From the NCBI RefSeq assembly GCF_001536285.1, contig NZ_FAOZ01000022.1, positions 62,001 to 126,000 of the forward strand: a stretch of DNA of 64,000 nucleotides, written 5' to 3'. A program made the translations under genes and the position numbers. The notes beneath the pieces were generated by a model. That model worked only from the letters and a program-made list of their open reading frames with translations, was not told the origin of the DNA and did no database searches. The DNA comes from Parafrankia irregularis. GTDB lineage: Bacteria; Actinomycetota; Actinomycetes; Frankiales; Frankiaceae. Positions 1-9,610 of the stretch are shown piece by piece; position 1 is the stretch's first letter, and every line of letters starts with the position of its first letter.

Positions 1-406
1 GCTGGCGCCCTGGCCGGCCGGTGGCAGCTCCGGCCACCCAGAGCACCGACTACCCAGAGCAACAACGCGAAGCGGTACCGGGCGGCCGGTAAGGCTGAGC
101 CGGCACCAGGTACGAAACCACCATTTGGGTCTTCATGTGACCTCGCGCGCAGAGCCGGCGGCCGGCGGGGAACCGCGCGGAAAACCCGCCTTTGCCAGCG
201 GCACAGTCGAGATCGCTATCGGCCCGGGCCAGTGGATCGTGGCGCCGACAGGAGGCGATCAGCCCTGACACAACGGGACGAATGTGACGCGACGCCGGGG
301 AGGGCAGCTTCGGGGTGTCCGTCCACAGCGGGTAACCTGAGCAGACGGTAGCGAAGGGCCTGCGAACAGGCTGAGATGTACACCGTGGATAGAGGCGATT
401 GGCTCC
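1..406. other. Upstream gap with no gene recognised
   Basis: No convincing gene is seen before kgd. The short open frames on either strand have arginine/proline-rich, low-information translations. The last 80 bases must contain the kgd promoter, but no clear -35/-10 pair stands out. The 3' end of any upstream gene lies outside the window. Confidence 0.5.
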
Positions 407-3400
407 GTGACAGCACCGACGGTACCCGCGTCAGAACCTGACTTCGGCCCTAACGAGTGGCTGGTCTTCGAGATCTACCAGCAGTATCTCGAGGACCCGG
501 AGAGCGTCTCCCCCGAATGGCGCGAGTTCCTCTCCGACTACCGCCCCGCGAACCCGGCTGCCGGGAACGCGCAGGCGAGCGGTGCCACCGCCCCCAGTCC
601 CGCGTCAACGCCGACGCCTTCGACCCCCTCCGCTCCGGCTGCCACCGCGAGCGTGGCACCGGTCACGGCCCCGGCGCCAGCGGTCCCGGCGGCTCCCGCG
701 CCGGCGGCCCCGGCCGCGGCGCCCGCCGCCGCGAGCGCGAAGCCGGCTTCCGCGCCGGCCAAGCCCGCGACCCCGGTCGCGGCCGGGGAGCGCACCCCGT
801 TGCGCGGCGCGTCCGCCCGGGTGGTCTCCAACATGGAGACCTCGCTACACGTCCCGACCGCGACGTCCGTGCGTGCGGTGCCGGCGAAGCTGCTGGCCGA
901 CAACCGCATCGTCATCAACCGGCACCTGGCCCGGTCCAGCGGCGGGAAGATCTCCTTCACCCATGTGATCGGCTACGCCATGGTGAAGGCCCTGATCGAC
1001 CACCCGGCGATGAACGCGTCCTATGCCGAGATCGACGGCAAGCCGACGCTCGTTCAGCCGGAGCACATCAACCTCGGCCTCGCGATCGACCTGGTCACGC
1101 CCAAGGGGCGCCAGCTCGTCGTCGCCGCGGTGAAGAAGGCCGAGACCCTCGACTTCAGCCAGTTCTGGCTGGCGTATGAGGACCTCGTCCGCCGGGCCCG
1201 CACCAACAAGCTGACCATGGACGACTTCACCGGCGTCACGATCAGCCTGACCAACCCCGGCGGCATCGGGACGGTGCACTCCGTCCCGCGCCTCATGGAG
1301 GGCCAGGGCACGATCATCGGCGTCGGTGCCATGGAGTACCCGGCCGAGTTCCAGGGCGCCTCCGAGCAGACCCTGACGAAGCTCGCGATCTCCAAGATCA
1401 TGACGCTGACCAGCACCTACGACCACCGGATCATCCAGGGCGCGCAGTCCGGCGAGTACCTGCGGCGCATCCACGAGCTGCTGCTGGGCGCCGACGGGTT
1501 CTACGACGAGATCTTCGCGTCGCTGCGTGTCCCCTACGTGCCGATCCGCTGGCTGCCCGACATCTCCGCCCACCACGAGGGCGACCTCGACCACGGCGCC
1601 CGGGTGATGGAGCTCATCCACGCCTACCGGGTGCGTGGTCACCTGATGGCCGACACGAACCCGCTCGAGTTCGCCATCCGCAGCCATCCCGACCTGGACA
1701 TCATCGGCCACGGCCTGACCCTGTGGGACCTCGACCGCGAGTTCGCGGTGGGTGGCTTCGCCGGGCAGCGCACGATGCGGCTGCGGGACATCCTCGGCGT
1801 CCTGCGTGACTCCTACTGCCGCCGGGTCGGCATCGAGTACATGCACATCCAGGAGCCGGAGGAGCGCACCTGGATCCAGGCCCGCGTCGAGCGCTCCGCG
1901 GAGCGGCCCGACCCGGCCGAGCAGCTGTACGTGCTGGAGCGCCTCGGTGCCGCCGAGGCCTTCGAGTCGTTCCTGCAGACCAAGTACGTCGGCCAGCGCC
2001 GGTTCTCGCTGGAGGGCGCCGAGTCGACGATCCCGCTGCTGGACGAGATCCTCGGCCGGGCGGCGGAGGCCACACTCGACGAGGTCGTCATCGGCATGGC
2101 GCACCGCGGGCGGCTCAACGTGCTCGCGAACATCGTCGGCAAGTCGTACCGGCAGATCTTCGACGAGTTCGAGGGCTACGTCGACCCGCAGACCGCGCAC
2201 GGCTCGGGTGACGTCAAGTACCACCTGGGTGCCGACGGCGTCTACACCGACCAGGAGGGGCGCACCGTCCCCGTCTCGGTGGTCGCCAACCCGTCGCACC
2301 TCGAGGCCGTCGACGGCGTCCTCGAAGGTGTCGCCCGCGCGAAGCAGGACGTCCTGGACAAGGGCTTCGAGGGCTTCACCGTGCTGCCGGTGCTGATCCA
2401 CGGTGACGCCGCGTTCGCCGGCCAGGGTGTGGTCGCCGAGACGCTGAACCTCTCCCAGCTGCGCGGCTACCGCACCGGTGGCACCGTGCACGTGGTCATC
2501 AACAACCAGGTCGGCTTCACCACGTCACCGACGTCCAGCCGCTCCTCGGTCTACGCGACCGACGTGGCGCGCATGGTGCAGGCGCCGATCTTCCACGTCA
2601 ACGGGGACGACCCGGAGGCGTGCGTCCGGGTGGCGGCGCTGGCGTTCGCCTACCGGCAGGAGTTCAACAAGGACGTCGTCATCGACCTGGTCTGCTACCG
2701 CCGGCGGGGTCACAACGAGATGGACGAGCCGTCCTTCACCCAGCCGCTGATGTACGACACGATCGCCTCCAAGCGGTCGGTGCGCAAGGTCTACACCGAG
2801 GCCCTGATCGGCCGTGGGGACATCACCCGCGACGAGGCCGAGCTGGCGATGAAGAGCTACCGGGCCGAGCTGGAGAAGGCGTTCGCCGAGACCAGGGAGA
2901 CCACGACCCGGCCCACGCCGCAGCCGCGGATCGTCACCACCCCGGCCGAGGCCGCCGCAGCCGCCGCGGTCACCACCGCGGTGCCGCTGGAGATCGTCAA
3001 GAAGGTCGTCGACACCCAGGTCAACCTGCCGGACGGCTTCGTCATGCACCCGCGCCTGCGGCCGCAGATCGAACGCCGCCCGCAGATGGTCGAGACCGGG
3101 GCCATCGACTGGGCGCTCGCCGAGATGATCGCGTTCGGCAGCCTGCTGCTGGGCGGCACCTCGGTGCGGCTCACCGGCCAGGACAGCCGCCGCGGCACCT
3201 TCGGGCAGCGGCACTCCGTGCTGGTCGACCGCTACACCGCGGAGGACCACACACCGCTGCGCACCCTGCGCAACGACGACGGCTCCCGGGTCGGCACCTT
3301 CTACACCTACGACTCGCTGCTCTCCGAGTTCGCCGCGATGGGCTTCGAGTACGGCTACTCGGTGGCCCGGGACGACACCCTGGTGCTGTGGGAGGCGCAG

Positions 3401-4147
3401 TTCGGCGACTTCGCCAACGGCGCACAGTCGATCATCGACGAGTTCATCTCGGCCGGTGAGGCGAAGTGGGGCCAGCGTTCCTCGCTGACCCTGCTGCTGC
3501 CGCACGGGTACGAGGGCCAGGGGCCGGACCACTCCTCGGCCCGTATCGAGCGGTTCCTCTCGCTGTGCGCCGACGGCAACATGACCGTCTCCGCACCGTC
3601 CAGCCCGGCCAGCTACTTCCACCTGCTGCGCCGGCAGGCGCTGTCACCGGTGCGCCGGCCGCTGATCGTCTTCACGCCGAAGTCGATGCTGCGGCTGAAG
3701 GCCGCCGCCTGCACCGTCGAGGAGCTCACCGGCGGCGCCTGGCAGCCGATCATCGACGACGCCTCGGTCAGCGACCCGGCCAGCGTGCGGCGGGTGCTGC
3801 TGTCGGCCGGCAAGGTCTACTACGACCTCGCCGCCGCCAAGGAGAAGCGCAACGACGCCCAGCGCTTCGCCCTGCTGCGCGTCGAGCAGCTCTACCCGAC
3901 CCCCGGGCCGGAGCTCGCCGCGCTGCTGAGCCGGTACCCGAACCTGACCGACCTCGTCTGGGTCCAGGAGGAGCCGGCGAACCAGGGTGCCTACCCGCAC
4001 ATGGCGCTGAACCTGCCCGAGTCGCTGCCCGAGGGCCTGCGGCTGCGGCGGGTCTCGCGGCGGGCCTCGGCCGCCCCGGCCTCCGGCTCGTCCCGGGTGC
4101 ACGAGCGGGAGCAGGCAGCTCTCGTCGAGGCGGCCTTCAGCGACTGA
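407..4147 (+). CDS. kgd: Multifunctional 2-oxoglutarate metabolism enzyme (KGD: 2-oxoglutarate dehydrogenase E1 / dihydrolipoyl succinyltransferase-like / decarboxylase)
   Basis: A 1246-residue actinobacterial KGD. It takes 2-oxoglutarate through the oxidative TCA step or to succinic semialdehyde, as a cytosolic thiamine-diphosphate enzyme. The N-terminus ([16 protein letters not shown]) is the conserved SucA-type docking helix. An Ala/Pro-rich linker spans about residues 50-125. An E2-type acyltransferase domain lacking a lipoyl domain follows, with the active-site motif TYDHRIIQG near residue 337. The E1 part begins near residue 400 and carries the ThDP motif [11 protein letters not shown] near 665 and [10 protein letters not shown] near 767. 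The start is GTG. Length and domain order match the mycobacterial enzyme. It appears monocistronic and is followed by a perfect palindrome acting as terminator. Identification is secure; only the relative weight of its catalytic activities cannot be read from sequence. Confidence 0.96.
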   Translation: MTAPTVPASEPDFGPNEWLVFEIYQQYLEDPESVSPEWREFLSDYRPANPAAGNAQASGATAPSPASTPTPSTPSAPAATASVAPVTAPAPAVPAAPAPAAPAAAPAAASAKPASAPAKPATPVAAGERTPLRGASARVVSNMETSLHVPTATSVRAVPAKLLADNRIVINRHLARSSGGKISFTHVIGYAMVKALIDHPAMNASYAEIDGKPTLVQPEHINLGLAIDLVTPKGRQLVVAAVKKAETLDFSQFWLAYEDLVRRARTNKLTMDDFTGVTISLTNPGGIGTVHSVPRLMEGQGTIIGVGAMEYPAEFQGASEQTLTKLAISKIMTLTSTYDHRIIQGAQSGEYLRRIHELLLGADGFYDEIFASLRVPYVPIRWLPDISAHHEGDLDHGARVMELIHAYRVRGHLMADTNPLEFAIRSHPDLDIIGHGLTLWDLDREFAVGGFAGQRTMRLRDILGVLRDSYCRRVGIEYMHIQEPEERTWIQARVERSAERPDPAEQLYVLERLGAAEAFESFLQTKYVGQRRFSLEGAESTIPLLDEILGRAAEATLDEVVIGMAHRGRLNVLANIVGKSYRQIFDEFEGYVDPQTAHGSGDVKYHLGADGVYTDQEGRTVPVSVVANPSHLEAVDGVLEGVARAKQDVLDKGFEGFTVLPVLIHGDAAFAGQGVVAETLNLSQLRGYRTGGTVHVVINNQVGFTTSPTSSRSSVYATDVARMVQAPIFHVNGDDPEACVRVAALAFAYRQEFNKDVVIDLVCYRRRGHNEMDEPSFTQPLMYDTIASKRSVRKVYTEALIGRGDITRDEAELAMKSYRAELEKAFAETRETTTRPTPQPRIVTTPAEAAAAAAVTTAVPLEIVKKVVDTQVNLPDGFVMHPRLRPQIERRPQMVETGAIDWALAEMIAFGSLLLGGTSVRLTGQDSRRGTFGQRHSVLVDRYTAEDHTPLRTLRNDDGSRVGTFYTYDSLLSEFAAMGFEYGYSVARDDTLVLWEAQFGDFANGAQSIIDEFISAGEAKWGQRSSLTLLLPHGYEGQGPDHSSARIERFLSLCADGNMTVSAPSSPASYFHLLRRQALSPVRRPLIVFTPKSMLRLKAAACTVEELTGGAWQPIIDDASVSDPASVRRVLLSAGKVYYDLAAAKEKRNDAQRFALLRVEQLYPTPGPELAALLSRYPNLTDLVWVQEEPANQGAYPHMALNLPESLPEGLRLRRVSRRASAAPASGSSRVHEREQAALVEAAFSD

Positions 4148-4160
4148 CGCCTGACCGTGC

Positions 4161-4194
4161 CACTGCGGCCGCCTGGCGCCAGGCGGCCGCAGTG
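4161..4194 (+). terminator. Perfect palindrome downstream of kgd
   Basis: A 34-base perfectly self-complementary sequence starts 14 bases after the kgd stop. It folds as at least a 15-bp stem with a four-base loop. There is no U-tract, as is common for high-GC actinobacterial terminators. Confidence 0.75.
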
Positions 4195-4335
4195 CACGAT
4201 CGGCGCGGCTCCGACCCGCCAGCCTGCTGCGGCCGCAGCACCTGAGCCGGTCCGCGGCAGGCGACCGGGCGGCTACATAGCAGCAAGCGTACGCACAGCG
4301 ACGCATAGCAGGACACGCGACGACAGCGACCCAAG

Positions 4336-4383
4336 CCGGCGGTGGGCCGGGCCCTGACTGCCACGGGCCCGGCCCACCGCCGG
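4336..4383 (+). terminator. Second long hairpin between kgd and the DUF6104 gene
   Basis: Two perfect 19-base arms (4336-4354 and 4365-4383) flank a 10-base loop. It lies 58 bases before the next start codon and may insulate that promoter from kgd read-through. It is symmetric and could act in either direction. Confidence 0.6.
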
Positions 4384-4429
4384 ATCTCGTTTCGCGACCT
4401 TGCACGCCTGCGCGACTCGTACGACCCGA

Positions 4430-4441
4430 TACCGTCCAGGC
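4430..4441 (+). promoter_or_regulatory. Leaderless-type -10 element of the DUF6104 gene
   Basis: TACCGT (4430-4435) stands exactly six bases before the ATG at 4442, so transcription would begin at or next to the start codon. No Shine-Dalgarno sequence precedes the ATG. The same hexamer and spacing recur before the lipid kinase gene at 14001. Confidence 0.55.
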
Positions 4442-4621
4442 ATGTACTTCACCGACCGTGGCATCGAGGAGCTCGCCAACCGGCGCGGCGAGGAGTCGGT
4501 GTCCTTCGAATGGCTCGCGGACGCGCTGCGCACCTTCGTCGACCTGCACCCACAGTTCGAGGACGCCGTCGAACAGCTCGCGACCTGGCTCGCCCGGCCC
4601 GACGACGACCCCGACCTCTAG
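4442..4621 (+). CDS. Small conserved actinobacterial protein (DUF6104 type)
   Basis: A 59-residue acidic protein starting MYFTDRGIEELANRRGEE. It is a member by appearance of a small, function-unknown actinobacterial family (DUF6104), with a helical, Glu/Asp-rich body and no membrane segment. The ATG at 4442 is preferred over upstream in-frame codons because the family begins at this motif and a TACCGT -10 box lies six bases upstream, implying a leaderless mRNA. It stands alone between the kgd terminators and the convergent oxidoreductase gene. Function is unknown. Confidence 0.8.
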   Translation: MYFTDRGIEELANRRGEESVSFEWLADALRTFVDLHPQFEDAVEQLATWLARPDDDPDL

Positions 4622-4669
4622 CGCCGCACCCGCGCGGCGCCCGCCGCACCGCGCCCCGGAGAACCCGGA

Positions 4670-5644
4670 CTAGACGGTGAGGACGAGCTTGCCGAACACC
4701 TCACCCTGGGCGAGACGTTCGAACGAGGCTCGCGCGTCCGCGAGCGGGCGGACATCGTCGACCAGCGGGCGGGTGCCGGTTCGGTCCAGGAGGCTCACCA
4801 GGTCGGCCAGCTCGCCGCGGGTACCCATCGTCGAGCCGACAACCGAGAGCTGGAGAAAGAAGATCCGGTTCAGCTCCGCCGGCGGGTTCGGCCCGCTGGT
4901 CGCCCCGGAGCAGACGATCCGGCCGCCCGGGCGCAGCGAACGCACCGAATGCGACCAGGTGGCGGCACCGACCGTCTCGATCACCGCGTCGACGCGGGCC
5001 GGCAGGCGCTCCCCCGTCGCGACCGCGAGGTCGGCGCCGAGATCGAGCGCACGGCGACGCTTCGCCTCGTCCCGCGAGGTGACGAAGACGGTATGCCCGA
5101 CCGCCTTACCGATCATCAGGGCCGCCGTCGCCACCCCGCCGCCGGCCCCCTGGACCAGGATCGTGCCACCGCCGCTCGCGGGCAGGCCCGAGCGGCTGAC
5201 CACCATGCGGTAGGCGGTCAGCCAGGCGGTCGGCAGGCAGGCCGCCTCCTCCCACGACAGCGACGCCGGTTTCGGGACGAGATTCGCCCGTGGGACGGCC
5301 ACCTGCTCGGCCAGTGTTCCCGGATGCAGCTCGGAAAGCAGCGTCCGGGACGGGTCCAGGGTCTCGTCGCCACCGCCCCGGGCCGGGTCGCCGATGACCG
5401 CGTGGACGATGACCTCCGCACCGTCGGCGCTGACCCCGGCGGCATCGCAGCCCAGGATCATCGGCAGCCGCTCGGCGGGCAGGCCGACACCGCGCAGGCT
5501 GAAAAGATCGTGATGGTTGAGCGCGGCGGCCCGCACCGAGACCGTGGTCCAGCCCTCCGGGACCACCGGCGCGGGCTGATCACCGACGCGCAGGCCTGAG
5601 AGCGGGTCGTCCGGGTTGATCGCGACTGCGGCAGCGGCAAGCAC
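4670..5644 (-). CDS. Zinc-binding-dehydrogenase-superfamily (quinone reductase-type) oxidoreductase
   Basis: A 324-residue medium-chain dehydrogenase/reductase. An N-terminal GroES-like domain (ALNHHDLFSLRGVG, LGCDAAGV) is followed by a Rossmann domain with the nucleotide-binding signature VQGAGGGVATAALMIG near residue 160. The set of cysteines that binds structural zinc in alcohol dehydrogenases is absent, so it fits the NADPH:quinone reductase/enoyl reductase-like branch. The substrate cannot be named. The GTG at 5644 is chosen because TAGGGT lies seven bases upstream, giving a leaderless start, and the family sequence begins at LAAAAVAINPDDPLSG. An in-frame extension reaches about 270 bases further upstream but its translation is arginine-rich and not family-like. 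The gene is convergent with the DUF6104 gene. Confidence 0.85.
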   Translation of the reverse strand: MLAAAAVAINPDDPLSGLRVGDQPAPVVPEGWTTVSVRAAALNHHDLFSLRGVGLPAERLPMILGCDAAGVSADGAEVIVHAVIGDPARGGGDETLDPSRTLLSELHPGTLAEQVAVPRANLVPKPASLSWEEAACLPTAWLTAYRMVVSRSGLPASGGGTILVQGAGGGVATAALMIGKAVGHTVFVTSRDEAKRRRALDLGADLAVATGERLPARVDAVIETVGAATWSHSVRSLRPGGRIVCSGATSGPNPPAELNRIFFLQLSVVGSTMGTRGELADLVSLLDRTGTRPLVDDVRPLADARASFERLAQGEVFGKLVLTV

Positions 5645-5651
5645 GAGCCCG

Positions 5652-5657
5652 ACCCTA
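5652..5657 (-). promoter_or_regulatory. Leaderless-type -10 element of the oxidoreductase gene
   Basis: On the minus strand, TAGGGT occupies 5657-5652 and is separated by seven bases from the GTG at 5644. This spacing puts the transcription start at the initiation codon and supports the chosen start. Confidence 0.45.
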
Positions 5658-5941
5658 TTGCGCCGGTGACGCCTGGCGCTCGGACGCTCCGTGCCCTCTC
5701 GGTGCCTCGGAGTTCGTCCGGGTTCGGGTGGCTTCAACCCGCACCCGACGAGCCTCCGCGCAACCCGGCGGCCCATGACCGCACGATCCAAAGGCCCCGG
5801 CCGTCGCGCCGACCCCGCGGATGTGTTGAACTCAGTCCCGTGGCAACACAGGGAGGAACGCCGGCTGCGGTCGGCCGTGACGGGGGCGGTCGCCGATTCG
5901 GCTGGCGTCGGCATCGGCCGGTGCCGGCCCCCGAGCCGCCG

Positions 5942-6085
5942 ATGACACTCGCGACCGACGGCGACCCGATCATCATCGTCCCGTCGGCGGATTTTGTGTG
6001 CTGCTCCTACAAGGGCTGCGGCGCGCTGCGTCCACTGGCCGAGGTGAACGAGAACCGGCCCTGTCTGGGCTGCGGCCGGGTCTGA
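5942..6085 (+). CDS. Small cysteine-rich (zinc-ribbon-like) protein
   Basis: A 47-residue protein. The N-terminal half is hydrophobic and acidic (DGDPIIIVPSADFVC). Cysteines lie at 20, 21, 26, 41 and 44, the last two as CLGC, suggesting a small zinc ribbon. The family is not recognised and no Shine-Dalgarno sequence precedes the ATG. The frame stays open upstream, but that part (5666-5941) is arginine/proline-rich and not credible. It stops about 120 bases before the malic enzyme terminator, in the opposite orientation. Assignment rests on the cysteine pattern only. Confidence 0.6.
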   Translation: MTLATDGDPIIIVPSADFVCCSYKGCGALRPLAEVNENRPCLGCGRV

Positions 6086-6206
6086 CCGTTCCAGACAGGC
6101 TCCCGGGGGCCCTCTCGGCTGGGCCCTGTGGGCCGGCCAGCGGCCCCGGCAGGAGCCTGCGAGCAGGCGCCCTGGGGCAGGGGCCTGGGAGTTGGCCGGA
6201 GACGAC

Positions 6207-6243
6207 GATGGCCGCCGAGGGTGGGAAACCCTCGGCGGCCATC
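6207..6243 (-). terminator. Terminator downstream of malic enzyme
   Basis: Perfect 15-base arms (6207-6221 and 6229-6243) flank a seven-base loop. The hairpin starts 16 bases after the malic enzyme stop on the minus strand. It is convergently placed and could also stop transcription from the small cysteine-rich gene. Confidence 0.8.
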
Positions 6244-6258
6244 CTCAGGTTCGCCTGG

Positions 6259-7533
6259 TCAGCGGCGCGCGACTCCGTCGGCACGGGCCGCTTCGGCCAC
6301 CGCCGCCGAGACGGCGGGGGCGACCCGCGCGTCGAAGACGCTCGGGATGATGTGGTCCTCGCTGAGCTCGTCAGCGATCACGTCGGCGAGCGCCCGGGCG
6401 GCCGCCAGCTTCATGCCCTCGGTGACCCGGCTCGCGCGGACATCCAGCGCACCGCGGAACACACCGGGGAACGCCAGGACGTTGTTGATCTGGTTGGGGT
6501 AGTCGCTGCGACCGGTCGCGACGATGCGGGCGTACTTGTGCGCGACCTCGGGGTCGATCTCGGGGTCGGGGTTCGCCATCGCGAAGATGATCGCCTCCGG
6601 CGCCATGGTCGCCACGACCTCCTCGGGCACCTTGCCGGCGGAGAGGCCGAGGTAGACGTCCGCGCCGGCGAGGGCCTCGTTGATCGAGCCCTGCTTGCCG
6701 GCCTTGTTCGTGTCCGCGGCGAGCGCGGCCTTGATCGGCGTCAGGCCATCGCGGCCGGCGTAGATCATGCCGCGGCTGTCGCCGACGGCGATGTCACCGA
6801 TCCCCGCCGCGAGCAGGATGCGGGTCACGGCGATCCCGGCGGCGCCCGCCCCCGACACCACGGCCCGCAGGTCCGAGAGGTTCCGGCCGGTGAGCCGCGC
6901 GGCGTTCTCCAGCGCGGCGAGCGCCACGATCGCGGTGCCGTGCTGGTCGTCATGGAAGACGGGGATGTCGACACGCTCCTGGAGCAGCGCCTCGATCTCG
7001 AAGCAGCGCGGCGCCGAGATGTCCTCCAGGTTGACACCGCCGAAGCCCGGCGCGAGCCTCGCGACGGTGGCGACGATCTCCTCGACGTCGGTGCAGTCGA
7101 GGCAGATCGGCACCGCGTCCACGCCGCCGAAGTGCTTGAACAGCGCGGCCTTGCCCTCCATGACCGGCAGCGCCGCGGCGGGCCCGATGTCGCCGAGGCC
7201 GAGCACCGCGGTTCCGTCGGTCACAACGGCGACCGTGTTGGCACGCCAGGTGTAATCGTCAGCCAGTGCCGGCGCCTCGGCGATCGCCATGCACACCCTG
7301 GCCACGCCCGGCGTGTAGGCGAGGGAGAGGTCTTCACGGTTGTTCAGCGGCGCGGTCAGGCCGATCCCGATCTTTCCGCCCCGGTGCAGCGCGAAGGCGG
7401 GATCGTCGTCGGAGGGGCGCGGGCTCGGCCCGTCGAAGCCCGGCGACACTGCCGGCGACTGCGGCGAGGCCGCGCCCTGGACCGGGGCGGCGATGGACTG
7501 GTCGAGGGTCGTGTTGTCGGTCGTTGCGGTCAC
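6259..7533 (-). CDS. NAD(P)-dependent malic enzyme (oxidative decarboxylation of malate to pyruvate)
   Basis: A 424-residue bacterial malic enzyme without the C-terminal phosphotransacetylase domain. The first 45 residues are an Ala/Pro/Ser-rich leader. The malic N-terminal domain follows with SLAYTPGVARV near residue 70, DGTAVLGLGDIGP near 110 and FGGVNLEDISAPRCFE near 165. HDDQHGTAIV near 190 contributes metal-binding acids. The NAD-binding domain carries VSGAGAAGIAVTRIL near 222. It yields pyruvate and reducing power in the cytosol, linking the TCA cycle to gluconeogenesis. A GAGGAG-type ribosome site precedes the ATG, and a strong hairpin follows the stop. Cofactor preference (NAD versus NADP) is not decided here. 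Confidence 0.93.
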   Translation of the reverse strand: MTATTDNTTLDQSIAAPVQGAASPQSPAVSPGFDGPSPRPSDDDPAFALHRGGKIGIGLTAPLNNREDLSLAYTPGVARVCMAIAEAPALADDYTWRANTVAVVTDGTAVLGLGDIGPAAALPVMEGKAALFKHFGGVDAVPICLDCTDVEEIVATVARLAPGFGGVNLEDISAPRCFEIEALLQERVDIPVFHDDQHGTAIVALAALENAARLTGRNLSDLRAVVSGAGAAGIAVTRILLAAGIGDIAVGDSRGMIYAGRDGLTPIKAALAADTNKAGKQGSINEALAGADVYLGLSAGKVPEEVVATMAPEAIIFAMANPDPEIDPEVAHKYARIVATGRSDYPNQINNVLAFPGVFRGALDVRASRVTEGMKLAAARALADVIADELSEDHIIPSVFDARVAPAVSAAVAEAARADGVARR

Positions 7534-8125
7534 GAAAGGGGCTCCTCGGACAAGCCACGGCGGTACCGTCCGGCGAACGGTGTCACTGCCCGGACGTGGC
7601 TAGGACGTTCCCGGGACCCCGGCGAAGATCACGCGTTCGCGGGGCGGCGGGCCTTGCGCTGTCGCCTCGGCGTGTGAGGCGGCTGGTTGTGCCACATGTC
7701 TGCGGCGGGGGTGGCCCGGCGCAGCTTCCAATATGGCACGTGCAGCGCCCCGAGCCCGGCTGTCTGGTTCGCCACTGACCGGCCGCGGATGTCTCCTGCG
7801 CGAAACCGACAGACGGGAACCGAGGCCACCGACGTAGCGTGCTCGTGACATGACTGTGCTTGTAGGCGTCTCGGGCGGCACGCGACACCGTCGCGCGCCG
7901 CGGCGACAGGCCGCCCGGCGACGGTACCTGTCGCCCATCCGACTCGATTCGGGCCGGTCACGAGCGTCACAACCGCCACCGGTCCGGCACACCCGGCGCG
8001 GTGGCGGCGCTGCCGCCGGCCTTCTCGGCGCCGCCGCGAGCATCGTCCGGCGGGCCGGGGAACACGTCGTCTGATCACGATGGAACCGTGAGACGGACAT
8101 CACGGCGCAGGTCACGAATCACCTC

Positions 8126-8201
8126 ATGCCCAGAACCAATCGCGATGTCCGGGACCGGACGCGACGCCAGGAACCAGCGGCGATGCCCGGAACCGGTCGT
8201 G
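8126..8201. repeat. Four degenerate 19-bp tandem units
   Basis: Consecutive 19-base units begin at 8126, 8145, 8164 and 8183. All follow the pattern ATGCCCGGAACCGGTCGCG with several substitutions per unit. A 19-base period does not preserve reading frame, so the repeat is not protein-driven. Confidence 0.7.
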
Positions 8202-8220
8202 GCTGCGCCAGCACCGGGTT

Positions 8221-8285
8221 CTGGAGGCCACTCCGCCAGGTCCCGGAGGCCACCACACCAGATTCCGGAGGCCACCACACCGGCC
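8221..8285. repeat. Three 22-bp tandem units
   Basis: Units start at 8221, 8243 and 8265. The core CCGGAGGCCACCACACC is identical in the last two and diverged in the first. They directly follow the 19-bp repeat set but have an unrelated sequence. Confidence 0.65.
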
Positions 8286-8753
8286 GGCAACCGACCGGGT
8301 CGCCGGAGGAGACCGCGCCGCGGCCGCACGCCTTCCCGTCGCCAGACCTCCCGCCACCCATGTCAGCCGGGTTTCCCAATCGGGCCGAAAGCCCGGGCGC
8401 ATCGGCGGGGCTGATTCCGGTGCGTTTCCTGCTTGTTTCCCGTCGAGATCAGCCCAATGATCACGGGTTCGCGACACACGCAGCACAGATGAATCGTGAG
8501 ACGATTCACGCTCGCACAAATGTTGTTCGTCCGTGGATTGGTGGAGTGCGGGAGGCGACACAAAGGGGATCCAGGAACAGGTCCAGTGTCAACACCGTAA
8601 CCCCCCGTACGGCACGGCGACATATTTCGGGAGATCCCCGACAACCCGCGGTCGAGATGATAACCAAAGGTGTCATCTCGTTCACCCAGAGCACGCATTC
8701 CCGGACGAGCCTCACGAGGAATCAGCGAGCTAAACCTAGTAGCGTATGTTCTC

Positions 8754-9377
8754 GTGGAGGTCACCGAGCTGCCGATAGCCGATACCTGGTTGTTCACCCC
8801 GCGCAAGCACTCCGACCCTCGCGGGACATTCCTCGAATGGTTCCGCACCGACACGCTGGAATCAGTGGCCGGGCACCGTCTCGAACTCGCCCAGGCGAAC
8901 GCGAGCGTCAGCCGCGCGGGAACTCTGCGCGGAGTGCACTATGCCCAGGTGCCACCCAGCCAGGCAAAATACGTGACCTGCGTGAGTGGTCGCGTTCTGG
9001 ACTGTGTGGTCGACATACGGCTCGGCTCGCCGACCTTCGGCGCGCACGCGGCCGTCATCCTCGACGACGTCGACCGCCGCGGGCTGTACATCGCGGAAGG
9101 CCTGGGGCATGCCTTCATGGCCCTCACCGACAACGCGGTGATCACCTATCTGTGCTCGGCCCCCTACACGCCGGCCCGTGAGTACGGGATCAACCCGCTC
9201 GACCCCGACCTCGACCTCCCCTGGCCACCTGACATCACGCCGCTGCTGTCCGAGAAGGACGTCGCGGCGCCGAGCCTGTCGCAGGCCGCCGCCGCCGGGA
9301 TCCTTCCCGACTACGCCGACTGCAGGGCCTTCTACGAATCGCTGCGCCCGCTCGGCAGCGGCATCGGCCGCGGCTGA
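8754..9377 (+). CDS. dTDP-4-dehydrorhamnose 3,5-epimerase family protein (RmlC-like)
   Basis: A 207-residue cupin of the RmlC family, which epimerises dTDP-4-keto-6-deoxy sugars at C3 and/or C5 for rhamnose or other deoxysugars. Family motifs are DPRGTFLEWF near residue 20, the catalytic-His segment RGVHYAQ near 62, GLGHAFMAL near 117, YLCSAPYTPAREYGINPLDP near 130 and WPPDI. No other rml genes lie nearby, so dTDP-rhamnose versus another deoxysugar is open. The GTG at 8754 gives the usual family length. A TAGCGT box eight bases upstream suggests a short or leaderless 5' end. An A+T-rich tract from 8420 to 8750 precedes it. Confidence 0.88.
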   Translation: MEVTELPIADTWLFTPRKHSDPRGTFLEWFRTDTLESVAGHRLELAQANASVSRAGTLRGVHYAQVPPSQAKYVTCVSGRVLDCVVDIRLGSPTFGAHAAVILDDVDRRGLYIAEGLGHAFMALTDNAVITYLCSAPYTPAREYGINPLDPDLDLPWPPDITPLLSEKDVAAPSLSQAAAAGILPDYADCRAFYESLRPLGSGIGRG

Positions 9378-9513
9378 ACCAGCCGCACGCCCGGCCGGCA
9401 GGCCACCTCCGCGGCCCCGGAACAGCCCCGACGGCTCCGACCTGCCCCACCACCGGCAGCCCCGCGCAACGGCCGAGGCCGCGCTCCGGCGTGGCCGCGC
9501 GACGTACGACTGT

Positions 9514-9610
9514 GGCCGTACGAAGACAGGGGCCGTACGAGGACAGGGGCCGTACGAGGACAGGGGCCGTACGAGGACAGGGGCCGTACGAGGACAGGGG
9601 CCGTTTCAGG
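9514..9610. repeat. Five 17-bp tandem repeats behind sodX
   Basis: Units of GGCCGTACGAGGACAGG begin at 9514 (one substitution), 9531, 9548, 9565 and 9582, followed by a partial unit at 9599 that runs into the sodX stop codon. Copies are almost identical, suggesting recent expansion. Each unit contains the palindrome CCGTACG(A/G), giving regularly spaced inverted elements. Confidence 0.9.

Larger units (their letters stand above)
7534..8753. other. 1.2-kb intergenic stretch without a credible gene
   Basis: Open frames here on both strands give arginine/proline/histidine-rich translations with no family resemblance. It holds the malic enzyme promoter region on one side and, from about 8420, a distinctly more A+T-rich segment leading into the epimerase gene. 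Two sets of degenerate tandem repeats (8126-8201 and 8221-8285) occupy the middle. Confidence 0.6.

Noticed and set aside
845-2491. Long minus-strand open frame (548 codons) opposite kgd
   Set aside because: It is antisense to a fully conserved enzyme and arises from the strong G+C bias at third codon positions. Its translation is Val/Asp/Arg-rich without family resemblance.
8126-9181. 351-codon open frame upstream of and overlapping the epimerase gene
   Set aside because: It starts within tandem repeats, is Arg/Thr/Pro-rich and overlaps a clearly recognisable gene in another frame.
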